NCBI GenBank assembly: GCA_031553885.1
Contig: JAVBKV010000053.1
Span: 1-64,000, forward strand
From: JAVBKV01 sp031553885
Lineage (GTDB): Bacteria > Bacteroidota > Bacteroidia > Bacteroidales > Azobacteroidaceae
Length of the DNA stretch: 64,000 nt
Direction: 5' to 3'
Made by a program: the position numbers and the translations under genes. A model generated the notes under the pieces. The model worked only from the letters and a program-made list of their open reading frames with translations, was not told the origin of the DNA and did not search any database. Within the stretch, counting starts at the first letter, position 1. Each line of letters begins with the position of its first letter. Shown one piece after another: positions 53,643-62,634 of this stretch.

Positions 53643-53710
53643 AATTTGACTACCTTTGCACTCATTCGAAAAAATGATCCATTTTTAATTCATCTAAAAG
53701 TATTATTCCT

Positions 53711-56323
53711 GTGGCAAAAGAAATCGTCGAAACCCCCTTAATGAAACAATACCTCGAGATCAAATCCAAGCATCCCGACGCCATTTTATTATTCCGGGTA
53801 GGCGATTTTTATGAAACATTCTCCGATGATGCCATAGCTGCCTCCGAAATACTTGGGATCACCCTGACCAGAAGAGCCAACGGAGCAGCACAATCCATTG
53901 AACTGGCCGGATTTCCGCATCACGCACTGGATACTTACCTTCCGAAACTGGTTCGCGCCGGGAAGAGAGTTGCGATCTGTGATCAGTTGGAAGATCCAAA
54001 AATGACCAAGAAGCTGGTCAAAAGAGGAATTACAGAATTAGTAACTCCGGGTGTTTCCATCAATGACAACGTTCTGAACCACAAAGAAAACAATTTCCTT
54101 GCCGCCGTTCATTTCAATAAAAACACCTGTGGGGTTGCTTTTTTTGATATCTCTACCGGAGAATTTCTGACCGCAGAGGGCCCCATCAACTACATCGATA
54201 AATTACTCAATAATTTCGATCCGAAAGAAATCCTTTTCGAACGAACCAAGCGCAAGTTGTTTGAAGAAGCCTTCGGATCCAAGTTTCTGACTTTTGAACT
54301 GGAAGACTGGGTGTTTACCGAAGATACAGCCAACGAGCGGCTGTTGAAACAATTTGAAACCAAAAATCTGAAAGGATTCGGAGTTCAACACCTGACAAAC
54401 GGAATTATAGCTTCTGGGGCTATCTTACACTACCTGGATCTGACTCAGCATACGCAAACAGCCCACATCACTTCTCTTTCCCGGATTGAAGAAGACCGGT
54501 ATGTCCGGCGGGATACGTTTACGGTACGCAGCCTGGAGCTGCTCGACACCATGAACGAAGGAGGAAAATCCTTGTTGCAGGTACTGGACAGAACGACTAC
54601 TCCTATGGGTGCACGGATGCTGAAACGCTGGATTGTCTTTCCGTTGAAAGAAGTCAAACTCATCGAAGACCGTCTGGCTGTGGTCGAATATTTCTTCCGG
54701 GAACCGGAACTGAAAGAACTGCTGGAACAACAACTCAGCCTCATCGGCGACCTGGAACGTATAATTTCCAAAGTGGCTGTAGGCCGGGTAAACCCGAGGG
54801 AAGTCGTCCAGTTGAAAGTGGCTTTGAATGCTATTGAACCGGTGAAACAGGTTTGTCTGGATTCGGACGATCCCAGTTTGCAGAAAATCGGAGATCAACT
54901 GAATCTTTGCCAGCTGATCCGTGAAAAGATCGAAAACGAAATTGTACCTGACCCTCCGGTCCTGATGAATAAAGGAAGTGTTATCCGAAAAGGTGTGAAC
55001 CCGGACTTAGACGAATTGCGGGAAATTGCTTACTCCGGAAAAGATTACCTCCTGCAAATCCAGCAGCGGGAAAGCGAACGTACCGGAATCCCGTCCTTGA
55101 AAGTCAGTTACAACAATGTTTTCGGATACTACATCGAAGTGCGTCATACCCACAAAGATAAAGTCCCTGCCGACTGGATCAGGAAACAGACACTGGTGAA
55201 TGCAGAACGGTACATCACCGAAGAACTCAAAATATACGAAGAAAAAATATTAGGCGCCGAAGACCGGATTGCCACATTGGAAGGTAAACTTTTCAACGAC
55301 CTGGTACTGGAACTGATGGAATACATCGCACCCATCCAGGCCAATGCCAATCTCATCGCCCGGATCGACTGCCTGCTTTCGTTTGCTAAAATTGCACAAC
55401 GCAATAAATACATCCGACCGCAGGTGGAAGACAGTACAGTGCTGGACATCAAAGGAGGCCGGCACCCGGTGATCGAGACGCAATTACCTCCGGGAGAACC
55501 CTACATTCCTAACGACGTTTATTTAGACGAAAAAAAACAACAGATCATCATCATTACCGGACCTAACATGGCCGGTAAATCGGCCCTGTTACGTCAAACG
55601 GCCCTGATTACCCTGATGGCACAGATCGGTTCTTTTGTTCCGGCAGAATCAGCCAAAATCGGTCTGGTCGACAAAATTTTCACCCGGGTAGGTGCCAGCG
55701 ATAACATCTCGTTGGGTGAATCTACGTTTATGGTTGAAATGAATGAAGCGGCTGATATCCTCAACAATTTGTCCGACAGAAGTTTAGTTCTCTTCGATGA
55801 ATTGGGTAGAGGCACCTCTACGTACGACGGCATTTCCATTGCCTGGGCCATCGTGGAATATATTCATGAGAATCCGAAAGCCCATGCAAAAACCCTTTTC
55901 GCCACGCACTACCACGAGTTGAACGAAATGGAAAAATCGTTCAAACGAATCAAGAACTACAATGTTTCAGTACGGGAAGTCGACAACAAGGTCATCTTTC
56001 TTCGTAAACTGGTAAAAGGAGGCAGCGAGCACAGTTTCGGAATCCATGTCGCCAAAATGGCCGGAATGCCCCAAAGCATCGTCAAGCGATCGAATGAGAT
56101 CCTGAAACAACTGGAAACCGACAACCGGAAAACCGGCATTTCCAAACCCATGAAAAAAATATCCTCCGAAAGGGAAGGTTTTCAGTTGAGTTTCTTCCAA
56201 TTAGATGATCCGGTACTTTCCCAGGTCCGGGACGAAATAAATAACCTGGATGTAAACAATTTAACTCCGGTGGAAGCGTTGAATAAATTAAACGATATTA
56301 AACGAATCCTGAAAGGGAAATAG
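53711..56323 (+). CDS. mutS: DNA mismatch repair protein MutS
   Basis: The 870-residue protein has the mismatch-reading F33-x-E35 motif in GDFYETF. Connector, core and clamp domains follow. The ATPase has Walker A TGPNMAGKSALLRQ (near residue 617), the signature TRVGASDNISLGESTFMVEM, Walker B SLVLFDELGRGTST and the switch histidine in FATHYHEL. It binds mismatches and recruits MutL. Translation starts at GTG (53711), with a -7 box TACCTTTG at 53651-53658. A flippase gene begins three bases after its stop, so surface-polysaccharide genes may be expressed from the mutS promoter. Confidence 0.96.
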   Translation: MAKEIVETPLMKQYLEIKSKHPDAILLFRVGDFYETFSDDAIAASEILGITLTRRANGAAQSIELAGFPHHALDTYLPKLVRAGKRVAICDQLEDPKMTKKLVKRGITELVTPGVSINDNVLNHKENNFLAAVHFNKNTCGVAFFDISTGEFLTAEGPINYIDKLLNNFDPKEILFERTKRKLFEEAFGSKFLTFELEDWVFTEDTANERLLKQFETKNLKGFGVQHLTNGIIASGAILHYLDLTQHTQTAHITSLSRIEEDRYVRRDTFTVRSLELLDTMNEGGKSLLQVLDRTTTPMGARMLKRWIVFPLKEVKLIEDRLAVVEYFFREPELKELLEQQLSLIGDLERIISKVAVGRVNPREVVQLKVALNAIEPVKQVCLDSDDPSLQKIGDQLNLCQLIREKIENEIVPDPPVLMNKGSVIRKGVNPDLDELREIAYSGKDYLLQIQQRESERTGIPSLKVSYNNVFGYYIEVRHTHKDKVPADWIRKQTLVNAERYITEELKIYEEKILGAEDRIATLEGKLFNDLVLELMEYIAPIQANANLIARIDCLLSFAKIAQRNKYIRPQVEDSTVLDIKGGRHPVIETQLPPGEPYIPNDVYLDEKKQQIIIITGPNMAGKSALLRQTALITLMAQIGSFVPAESAKIGLVDKIFTRVGASDNISLGESTFMVEMNEAADILNNLSDRSLVLFDELGRGTSTYDGISIAWAIVEYIHENPKAHAKTLFATHYHELNEMEKSFKRIKNYNVSVREVDNKVIFLRKLVKGGSEHSFGIHVAKMAGMPQSIVKRSNEILKQLETDNRKTGISKPMKKISSEREGFQLSFFQLDDPVLSQVRDEINNLDVNNLTPVEALNKLNDIKRILKGK

Positions 56324-56325
56324 GC

Positions 56326-57831
56326 ATGGGAATAATTATCCGGCAAAGTATTAAAGGGTCAATCGTCACATACATCGGAGCCTTTATCGGATTTCTGACG
56401 ACAATGTTCATTGCTACGGAATTCTTAGGCAAGGAAGGTTTAGGATTAATCAGCGTATTCGCAGAAGCTGGACTTCTTTTTGCAACTATTTTCCAATTAG
56501 GAACTTCCGCTTCTGCCATCCGTTTCTTCTCATTTTTCAAAAGTAAGGATGGGAAAAACAATGGTTTTTTTTACTACCTGGTGATGATTCCCCTGGTTGG
56601 ATTCTGCCTCTTTCTTCCCATTTTCCTTTTATTCAAAGAACCTATTTCCCATTATTTTGAGAAGAACTCCCCACTCTTTGTCGATTATTATAACTGGCTG
56701 CTGCCTTTCACTTTCTTTTTAATTTACTGGACTGTATTCGAAACATATTCCAATGTAATGATGCGAATTGCAGTCCCGAAAATTTTCCGTGAAATTGTCC
56801 TCCGGTTATTAACCATTGCCGTATTTTTATTGTATGCACTTCATTATATAAGTCTGGACGGGCTGATTGCGGGTTATGTACTGATTCATGGCATTTGCAT
56901 GTGTTGTACGTTTTTTTATGTTGCCAAGATCGGATCGGTTTCCCTCAAGCATGATCCATTGTTTATCACCCGGCCTATCCGGAAAGATTTTCTGTCTTAC
57001 ACCTCCTTCCTGCTGATCGGATCTATAGGAAGCAGCCTGATTCCAAAGATTGATATTTTCATGGTCTCTTCCGGAATTGGTCTGGCTTCGACAGGTATTT
57101 ACACCATTGCTTTCAGATTGATTTCCATTATCGAAATACCATCCCGTTCAATCTCCACCATTTCTTCCCCGTTGGCTTCCGAATACCTCAGGGCCGGAAA
57201 TATTGCACAAGCCAATGAATTATACAAAAAAGTATCTTTGCATCAACTGGTGATCGGAAGTCTGATTTTTTTATTGATCTGGATCAACATTGACAATATA
57301 TACAGGATCATACCGGACGGGGAATCTTACAGCGAAGGCAAATGGGTCGTTTTGTTCATCGGAATCACCAAGATTATAGAGGCTACAATTAATTTCGGAA
57401 ACACCCTGATCAATTTTTCCAGGTATTATCGCTGGAGCGTTTATTTTGTATTTTTCATAACCGGATTGACCATTTTCCTGAATTACTTACTGATACCCAT
57501 TTACGGAATCACCGGAGCCGCTTTAGGCACAGCAATCGCTTCACTGATCAGTTACAGCGCGCAGCAATGGCTTGTTTTCATTAAAATCAAGGGAAATCCT
57601 TACAGCAAAGGAACCCTGAAACAGATCCTGATGTTGCTGGCCTTACTGGCACTCAATTATTGCTTACCAGCTTTCGGAAATCCATGGCTAGACGGGATTT
57701 TCCGTACATCGGTCATCGGTATTGCCGGTCTTGCATTATACTCTTTTATTCATATCTCCAACGAGATTAATTCTATGTTGGATCAGGCATTTCAACAAGT
57801 CAAACGCCTGTTGCATTTCGGAAAAAAATAA
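56326..57831 (+). CDS. Polysaccharide flippase (MATE/MOP superfamily, Wzx-like)
   Basis: The 501-residue protein has about 12-14 membrane helices and the MOP-superfamily opening IKGSIVTYIGAFIGFLTTMF. The segments YGITGAALGTAIASLISYSA and AFRLISIIEIPSRSISTISS are typical of lipid-linked oligosaccharide flippases. It would move undecaprenyl-linked sugar units across the inner membrane. It starts three bases after mutS and leads a cluster of glycosyltransferase genes. No Wzy polymerase or ligase is recognised in the visible part of the cluster. Confidence 0.87.
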   Translation: MGIIIRQSIKGSIVTYIGAFIGFLTTMFIATEFLGKEGLGLISVFAEAGLLFATIFQLGTSASAIRFFSFFKSKDGKNNGFFYYLVMIPLVGFCLFLPIFLLFKEPISHYFEKNSPLFVDYYNWLLPFTFFLIYWTVFETYSNVMMRIAVPKIFREIVLRLLTIAVFLLYALHYISLDGLIAGYVLIHGICMCCTFFYVAKIGSVSLKHDPLFITRPIRKDFLSYTSFLLIGSIGSSLIPKIDIFMVSSGIGLASTGIYTIAFRLISIIEIPSRSISTISSPLASEYLRAGNIAQANELYKKVSLHQLVIGSLIFLLIWINIDNIYRIIPDGESYSEGKWVVLFIGITKIIEATINFGNTLINFSRYYRWSVYFVFFITGLTIFLNYLLIPIYGITGAALGTAIASLISYSAQQWLVFIKIKGNPYSKGTLKQILMLLALLALNYCLPAFGNPWLDGIFRTSVIGIAGLALYSFIHISNEINSMLDQAFQQVKRLLHFGKK

Positions 57832-57843
57832 TATAATCACTTC

Positions 57844-58749
57844 ATGCTCATGATTACGAAGTTATACAGAAAATACGTACCCAATGCCTTCCGGGATAAA
57901 ATCTATGAATTATTCCTGGGAAATTTTCTTCATATAAAACGAAATTTCTCCCCCATTATGCGGGGAAAATTCACCTGGTTTTTCAGGGGACTGTTACCGG
58001 ACACCCCTCAGAACCAGGCTTATTCCTTTATCGGAAAGCACGGTATAACGGCTTATCCATTTGAGTTTTCACTGGAATATTCGGACGTCGACATCGATTA
58101 CTCCTTTGATGACCCCAGTGGATTGCCCTATATAGTGCACCATGGGAAAAAATTATTTTTTCCCAAGAACACGATTCATGCCTATTCCCTGAAAAAATAT
58201 TACCAGGGAATTCTTATCGAACAGGACTCTCGTTGCGCCCACCGGTATGTGCAATCCTACGATGAATTGCAGGACAAAGTACTGATTGACGCCGGAGCTG
58301 CGGAAGGTGTGTTTACCCTGGATGTAATCGAGAAGGTAAAACATGCTTACCTGATCGAATGTGAGGAACCCTGGATAGAAGCATTACAGCAAACATTCTC
58401 TCCCTGGAAGGAAAAAGTTACGATTGTAAAGAAATACCTGAGTGATTTGAATGATGAAAAAAACAGATCCATCGACAACCTGCTCGAAAATGAAACCATC
58501 GATGATCTTTTTATCAAAATGGACATTGAAGGAGCCGAATTGTCTGCCTTAAAAGGAGCCGAAAAAACATTGAAAAAGATAAAGAATATCTCTTGTTCCA
58601 TCTGTACCTACCACCGGAAAAACGATGCCTCTCAGATCAAGCAGTTTTTTGAGGAACGTGGATTTGAAACCGAATTTACCGATGGATTTTTATTTTTTGA
58701 AAAAGATCTGAGAAAAGCCATCCTTCGCGCCGGACGATCGAATCAATAA
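57844..58749 (+). CDS. FkbM-family methyltransferase
   Basis: The 301-residue protein has a Rossmann methyltransferase core with the S-adenosylmethionine motif KVLIDAGAAEGVFTLDVIEK (from about residue 144). The FkbM signature DDLFIKMDIEGAELSALKGA lies near 220-240, and an alpha/beta N-terminal region of about 140 residues precedes the core. FkbM-type enzymes O-methylate sugars or polyketides; in this setting a sugar of the surface glycan is likely. It lies 12 bases after the flippase gene. Confidence 0.88.
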   Translation: MLMITKLYRKYVPNAFRDKIYELFLGNFLHIKRNFSPIMRGKFTWFFRGLLPDTPQNQAYSFIGKHGITAYPFEFSLEYSDVDIDYSFDDPSGLPYIVHHGKKLFFPKNTIHAYSLKKYYQGILIEQDSRCAHRYVQSYDELQDKVLIDAGAAEGVFTLDVIEKVKHAYLIECEEPWIEALQQTFSPWKEKVTIVKKYLSDLNDEKNRSIDNLLENETIDDLFIKMDIEGAELSALKGAEKTLKKIKNISCSICTYHRKNDASQIKQFFEERGFETEFTDGFLFFEKDLRKAILRAGRSNQ

Positions 58750-58791
58750 TATTCTATTTATTGAATTAAAGAGCAATAATAATAGTTGATA

Positions 58792-59703
58792 ATGGATGTA
58801 TCTATCATTTACGTAAATTATAAGACTGCACGATTAATAGTCGACAGTATTCGATCCGTAAAAGAACAAACAAGCGGTATCGAATACGAAATTATCGTTG
58901 TTGATAATGATTCACAAGATGATTCCATTGAAATAATACAGGCGCAGGATACTCAGATACAGATTATTCAATCTCCTGAAAATGTAGGTTTTGGCCGTGC
59001 CAACAATCTGGGTGTAGAAAAAGCGAAAGGAAAATGTTTATTTTTCTTAAACCCGGATACCTTACTGAAAAATAACGCAATCCGGATATTGTACGATTAC
59101 CTGACCACCCACAATGAGGCTGGCGCTTGCGGCGGTAATTTACTGGATGAACAATCGGCTCCTACTTATTCTTTCGGCAGGAATTATCCCTCTTTGTGGT
59201 ATGACTTTTTATCCCTGTTTTACCTGAAGCCTCTTTTGCTTCGACATCCGCGTTCGTCTTTTTACAATTATACTTCGAAACCAATGAAGGTTGCCTACAT
59301 AACAGGTGCGGACCTGATGGTCAAAAAAGAAATTTTTGAGATCGCAGGCGGTTTTGATCCCCGTTTTTTCATGAATTTTGAGGAAACAGAACTATGTGAA
59401 AGGATCCGGAAAAAAGGCTGGAACATTGTCTCTGTGCCGGAAGCGGAGATTATTCACCTGGAAGGGAAAGCCTCAAACAGCAGCGAATCCCGGCTGAAAC
59501 GTTTTTATGAAGGCCAATATACCTACCACCACAAACGTTCCGGAAATGAAGGCATTCGTACTTTATATTGTCTGATCGAAACTAAAAACAAACTGAGGCA
59601 GTTTATTTTTTCTATCCTTTGTTCTGCAAAGAAAAAAGAGTACTGGAAAACGAAAAGCAAGGTTAATAAGGCGGTGTACAACCGATTTAAAGAAAACGCA
59701 TGA
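58792..59703 (+). CDS. GT2 glycosyltransferase, rhamnosyltransferase (WbbL)-like
   Basis: The 303-residue GT-A enzyme has VSIIYVNYKTARLIVDSIRS at the N-terminus, the nucleotide-binding VDNDSQDDS, NVGFGRANNLGVEKAKGKCL, a DxD-like NPDT, and the acceptor-side motif FMNFEETELCERIRKKGW. This matches WbbL-type transferases that often use dTDP-rhamnose. The sugar is not certain. The ATG at 58792 is preferred to a TTG two codons earlier. It overlaps the next gene by four bases (ATGA). Confidence 0.88.
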   Translation: MDVSIIYVNYKTARLIVDSIRSVKEQTSGIEYEIIVVDNDSQDDSIEIIQAQDTQIQIIQSPENVGFGRANNLGVEKAKGKCLFFLNPDTLLKNNAIRILYDYLTTHNEAGACGGNLLDEQSAPTYSFGRNYPSLWYDFLSLFYLKPLLLRHPRSSFYNYTSKPMKVAYITGADLMVKKEIFEIAGGFDPRFFMNFEETELCERIRKKGWNIVSVPEAEIIHLEGKASNSSESRLKRFYEGQYTYHHKRSGNEGIRTLYCLIETKNKLRQFIFSILCSAKKKEYWKTKSKVNKAVYNRFKENA

Positions 59704-60659
59704 AAGTCTCTATCATCATACCGGTATACAACGTGGAAGCATACATCGAACGATGCCTGCTTTCGGCTCTGAATCAAAGGTATCCGAATATCGAATACAT
59801 CCTTGTAAACGACTGTACTCCGGATCAAAGTATGAAGGTCGCTTCCCGGGTCATCAATGCACATCCCCGGGGCCAGGCAGTTATTGTTGTGGACCATCCG
59901 CACAACCAGGGAGTATCTGCGGCACGGAACACAGGTGTACGTCATGCTTCAGGTGATTATCTTTTTTTCCTGGACAGCGACGATGAATTGCCTTCTGACT
60001 GCATCGAAAAACTGGCCTCAGTCGTGCAAGACGGAAAACCGGAATTTGTGATGGGTAATTATGAAATTATCCAGGGGAATAAAAGGTGGGAATCTTCATT
60101 GAATATCGAACCGGGAACGCTGATCGAAGAAAAAGACCGGATTATTCAGTTCTGCCTGTCCGACCAGTGGAACCTGGCCTGGAGTAAACTGATTAAAAAA
60201 AATATTTTCCTGGAAAAAGATTGCTGGCTCCCGGTCAATATTCCGCTGGGAGAAGATGACTTGTGGAACTTTCACCTGGCGACTGTTCTGGATTCCATGG
60301 TCTATATCGAAGATATTGTTTACATCTACCATATTGGGGAGCAATCGGTTACGCAAAGGAAAACGGAAAGATCCATGAATAGTTTTTACACTGTATTGGA
60401 AGAAACAATACGCATAGCTAAAAAAAACGAGCTGGAACAACAGTTTCCTAAGGACCTTACCCGCTACCTCGATACAAAAAGAATCTATTTCCTGAAATGT
60501 TTACTCCTCAATCCCTTCGATAAAAAGTATATCCGGGAACAAAAGTGCAGGATCAGGCTTCTTTTTAAAAGTTCTGTGCGTATGTGGGGACGACGCTCAT
60601 TCATCCATGGATTGAAAGAAAAGATACTTTCTTTTTTAATTGTTCTAAAAACGTTGTAA
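59700..60659 (+). CDS. GT2 family glycosyltransferase
   Basis: The 319-residue protein starts MKVSIIIPVYNVEAYIERCL with YILVNDCTPDQS, the invariant SAARNTGVRHASGDYLFFLD followed by SDDE (DxD site) and GEDDLWNFHLA (catalytic base region). This is the EpsJ/WcaA kind of inverting GT2. Donor and acceptor sugars are not predictable. Its start overlaps the preceding glycosyltransferase, and its stop abuts the ATG of the GT10 gene. Confidence 0.88.
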   Translation: MKVSIIIPVYNVEAYIERCLLSALNQRYPNIEYILVNDCTPDQSMKVASRVINAHPRGQAVIVVDHPHNQGVSAARNTGVRHASGDYLFFLDSDDELPSDCIEKLASVVQDGKPEFVMGNYEIIQGNKRWESSLNIEPGTLIEEKDRIIQFCLSDQWNLAWSKLIKKNIFLEKDCWLPVNIPLGEDDLWNFHLATVLDSMVYIEDIVYIYHIGEQSVTQRKTERSMNSFYTVLEETIRIAKKNELEQQFPKDLTRYLDTKRIYFLKCLLLNPFDKKYIREQKCRIRLLFKSSVRMWGRRSFIHGLKEKILSFLIVLKTL

Positions 60660-61574
60660 ATGAAGATAAAACTATTTTTTTCTGATTTCTGGCCAGACTT
60701 TGATCCCCGGAATAATTTTATTTCAGATCTGTTGTCGCCTGTTTTTGAGGTTATACTGGATCCTAACCCGGATTACCTGTTTTTTTCATCTTTCGGATCC
60801 AATCATTTCAAATACAACGATTGTGTAAAAATTTATTTCACAGGGGAAAACGATGTCCCGGATTTTAACCTCTGCGACTACGCTATGGGATTTCATCACC
60901 TCCGGTTCGGAGACCGTTACCTGCGATTTCCCCTGTATGTTTTATACAAAGGATTTCCGGAACTTTTCGAAAAAAAGATAGATAGAAATGCTGTCCTCAA
61001 CCGGAAATTTTGTAACTTTATTTATTCGAACAACCAGTGGGCGGATCCATTCCGGGAAAAATTCTTTCACCAACTGTCAACCTACAAAAAAGTAGACTCC
61101 GGAGGCCGCTTCCTGAATAATATCGGTGGGCCGGTTTCTGATAAGATTGCCTTTATCAGTCAATATAAATTCACCCTGGCCTTTGAAAACAGCCGGCTAC
61201 CGGGATATACGACAGAAAAAATAATGGATCCCATGCGGGTTAATTCCTTGCCTGTTTACTGGGGAAATCCGGATGTCGGGCTTGATTTCAACAACGATTC
61301 CTTTGTTTTCGTCAATGATTTTGAATCGATGGATCAGGCTATCGAGGAAATTATCCGATTAGACAATAACGATGAGGCTTACCTGGAAAAACTAAGCCAT
61401 CCCTGGCTGGGAGAGAAAAATTACAGTACCTGGCAACAAGAATTGGAAGATTTTTTAATGCATATTCTTCATCAGCCTTTGACGGATGCACGGAGAACTA
61501 CTTCCTACGGCTATACCCAACGATACATCCGGAAACAAAAAAAACTGGCCTGGATCAACCGGTTTAAATTATAA
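60660..61574 (+). CDS. GT10-family alpha-1,3/1,4-fucosyltransferase
   Basis: The 304-residue protein has the GT10 signatures KIYFTGENDVPDFNLCDYAM (acceptor side) and YKFTLAFENSRLPGYTTEKI (GDP-fucose side), followed by MRVNSLPVYWGNPDVGLDFN. GT10 enzymes move fucose from GDP-fucose to N-acetylglucosamine or glucose in Lewis-type structures. The protein has no membrane anchor at the start and no long heptad-repeat tail of the Helicobacter kind. It begins directly after the preceding stop codon within the polysaccharide cluster. Confidence 0.92.
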   Translation: MKIKLFFSDFWPDFDPRNNFISDLLSPVFEVILDPNPDYLFFSSFGSNHFKYNDCVKIYFTGENDVPDFNLCDYAMGFHHLRFGDRYLRFPLYVLYKGFPELFEKKIDRNAVLNRKFCNFIYSNNQWADPFREKFFHQLSTYKKVDSGGRFLNNIGGPVSDKIAFISQYKFTLAFENSRLPGYTTEKIMDPMRVNSLPVYWGNPDVGLDFNNDSFVFVNDFESMDQAIEEIIRLDNNDEAYLEKLSHPWLGEKNYSTWQQELEDFLMHILHQPLTDARRTTSYGYTQRYIRKQKKLAWINRFKL

Positions 61575-61601
61575 AACCTGATCCGATAAACGATAACAGA
61601 C

Positions 61602-62561
61602 ATGAGAAATGATACCGTATCGGTGGTAATGTGTACATTCAATGGAGAAAAGTACCTCGAGGAACAATTGGATTCCATCCTTAATCAAACGTATCCCATT
61701 ACCGAGTTACTCATACAGGATGACGGATCTTCCGACAACACGATCCATATTCTTTCTTCCTATCAGAAGAAGTATCCGGTTATCCGGTATACCATTAACC
61801 CCACCCGCCTGGGTGTCAATGAAAATTTCTTTTCCGCCATTCGCAATGCCTCCGGAGAGTACGTGGCCATTGCCGACCAGGACGATATCTGGTTACCGGA
61901 CAAAATAGAAAAAGAAATGGAAACTATTCAGGATAACCTGCTCTGCTTTTGCCTGTCAAGACCTTTTTCCGAAGAAAAAGAAATCTGGTTTGATCCGAGA
62001 CTGGAAAATTACGGCTTGCTGAGAACCATTTTTGTCAACGAAATTCCGGGCCACACCATGCTGATGAAGAAACAACTGATCGATCTTATGCCTTTCAATC
62101 ATCCCATGGTTTTTTACGACAACTGGCTGGCGTTAACCGCAGCAGCATACGGTAAAATCGCTTTCTGCAACGAGGTTCTTTGCCTGTTCAGAAGGCACAA
62201 TCAGGCTGCGTCATACGGAGAACCCTCCAGGGCAAACTATACAAATAACATTTCCAGTGGAATCAGGCTATTTTTATCTGCGTGGAAAAAGATGCCCCGG
62301 TTGAAGCAGAAAGCACATGATTATTTTTCCACTCTTCATCGCTTTCTATCCCAAACCGGAGTCACTTCCGGGGAAATGAGCGATGCCCTTTATTTATGCA
62401 GGTACATGTCGGAACAAAATATCCGGAACTTGTTCCGGGCTTCTTTACTCTGCATCCATAACAGGGATTTTATATTCAAGAGAAAGGAACCTAACTTCCT
62501 GAAAGCGATTCTGAGGGCTATGCTGCATCCCGTACTTTGCTATCATTATATTGACTATTAA
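61602..62561 (+). CDS. GT2 family glycosyltransferase, RfbG/rhamnosyltransferase-like
   Basis: The 319-residue GT-A enzyme has VSVVMCTFNGEKYLEEQLDS, LLIQDDGSSDNT, the DxD region YVAIADQDDIWLPDKIEKEM and GHTMLMKKQLIDLMPF, followed by YDNWLALTAAAYGKI. This ADQDDIW form is typical of the group that includes putative rhamnosyltransferases of O-antigen clusters. It is the last transferase of the visible cluster, 27 bases after the GT10 gene. Confidence 0.87.
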   Translation: MRNDTVSVVMCTFNGEKYLEEQLDSILNQTYPITELLIQDDGSSDNTIHILSSYQKKYPVIRYTINPTRLGVNENFFSAIRNASGEYVAIADQDDIWLPDKIEKEMETIQDNLLCFCLSRPFSEEKEIWFDPRLENYGLLRTIFVNEIPGHTMLMKKQLIDLMPFNHPMVFYDNWLALTAAAYGKIAFCNEVLCLFRRHNQAASYGEPSRANYTNNISSGIRLFLSAWKKMPRLKQKAHDYFSTLHRFLSQTGVTSGEMSDALYLCRYMSEQNIRNLFRASLLCIHNRDFIFKRKEPNFLKAILRAMLHPVLCYHYIDY

Positions 62562-62634
62562 CCACCTGAACAAATCAAGAGTCCAAAATAAATCGTATCT
62601 TTGCAAATCAAGTTAAAAAACAAACGATATATAT

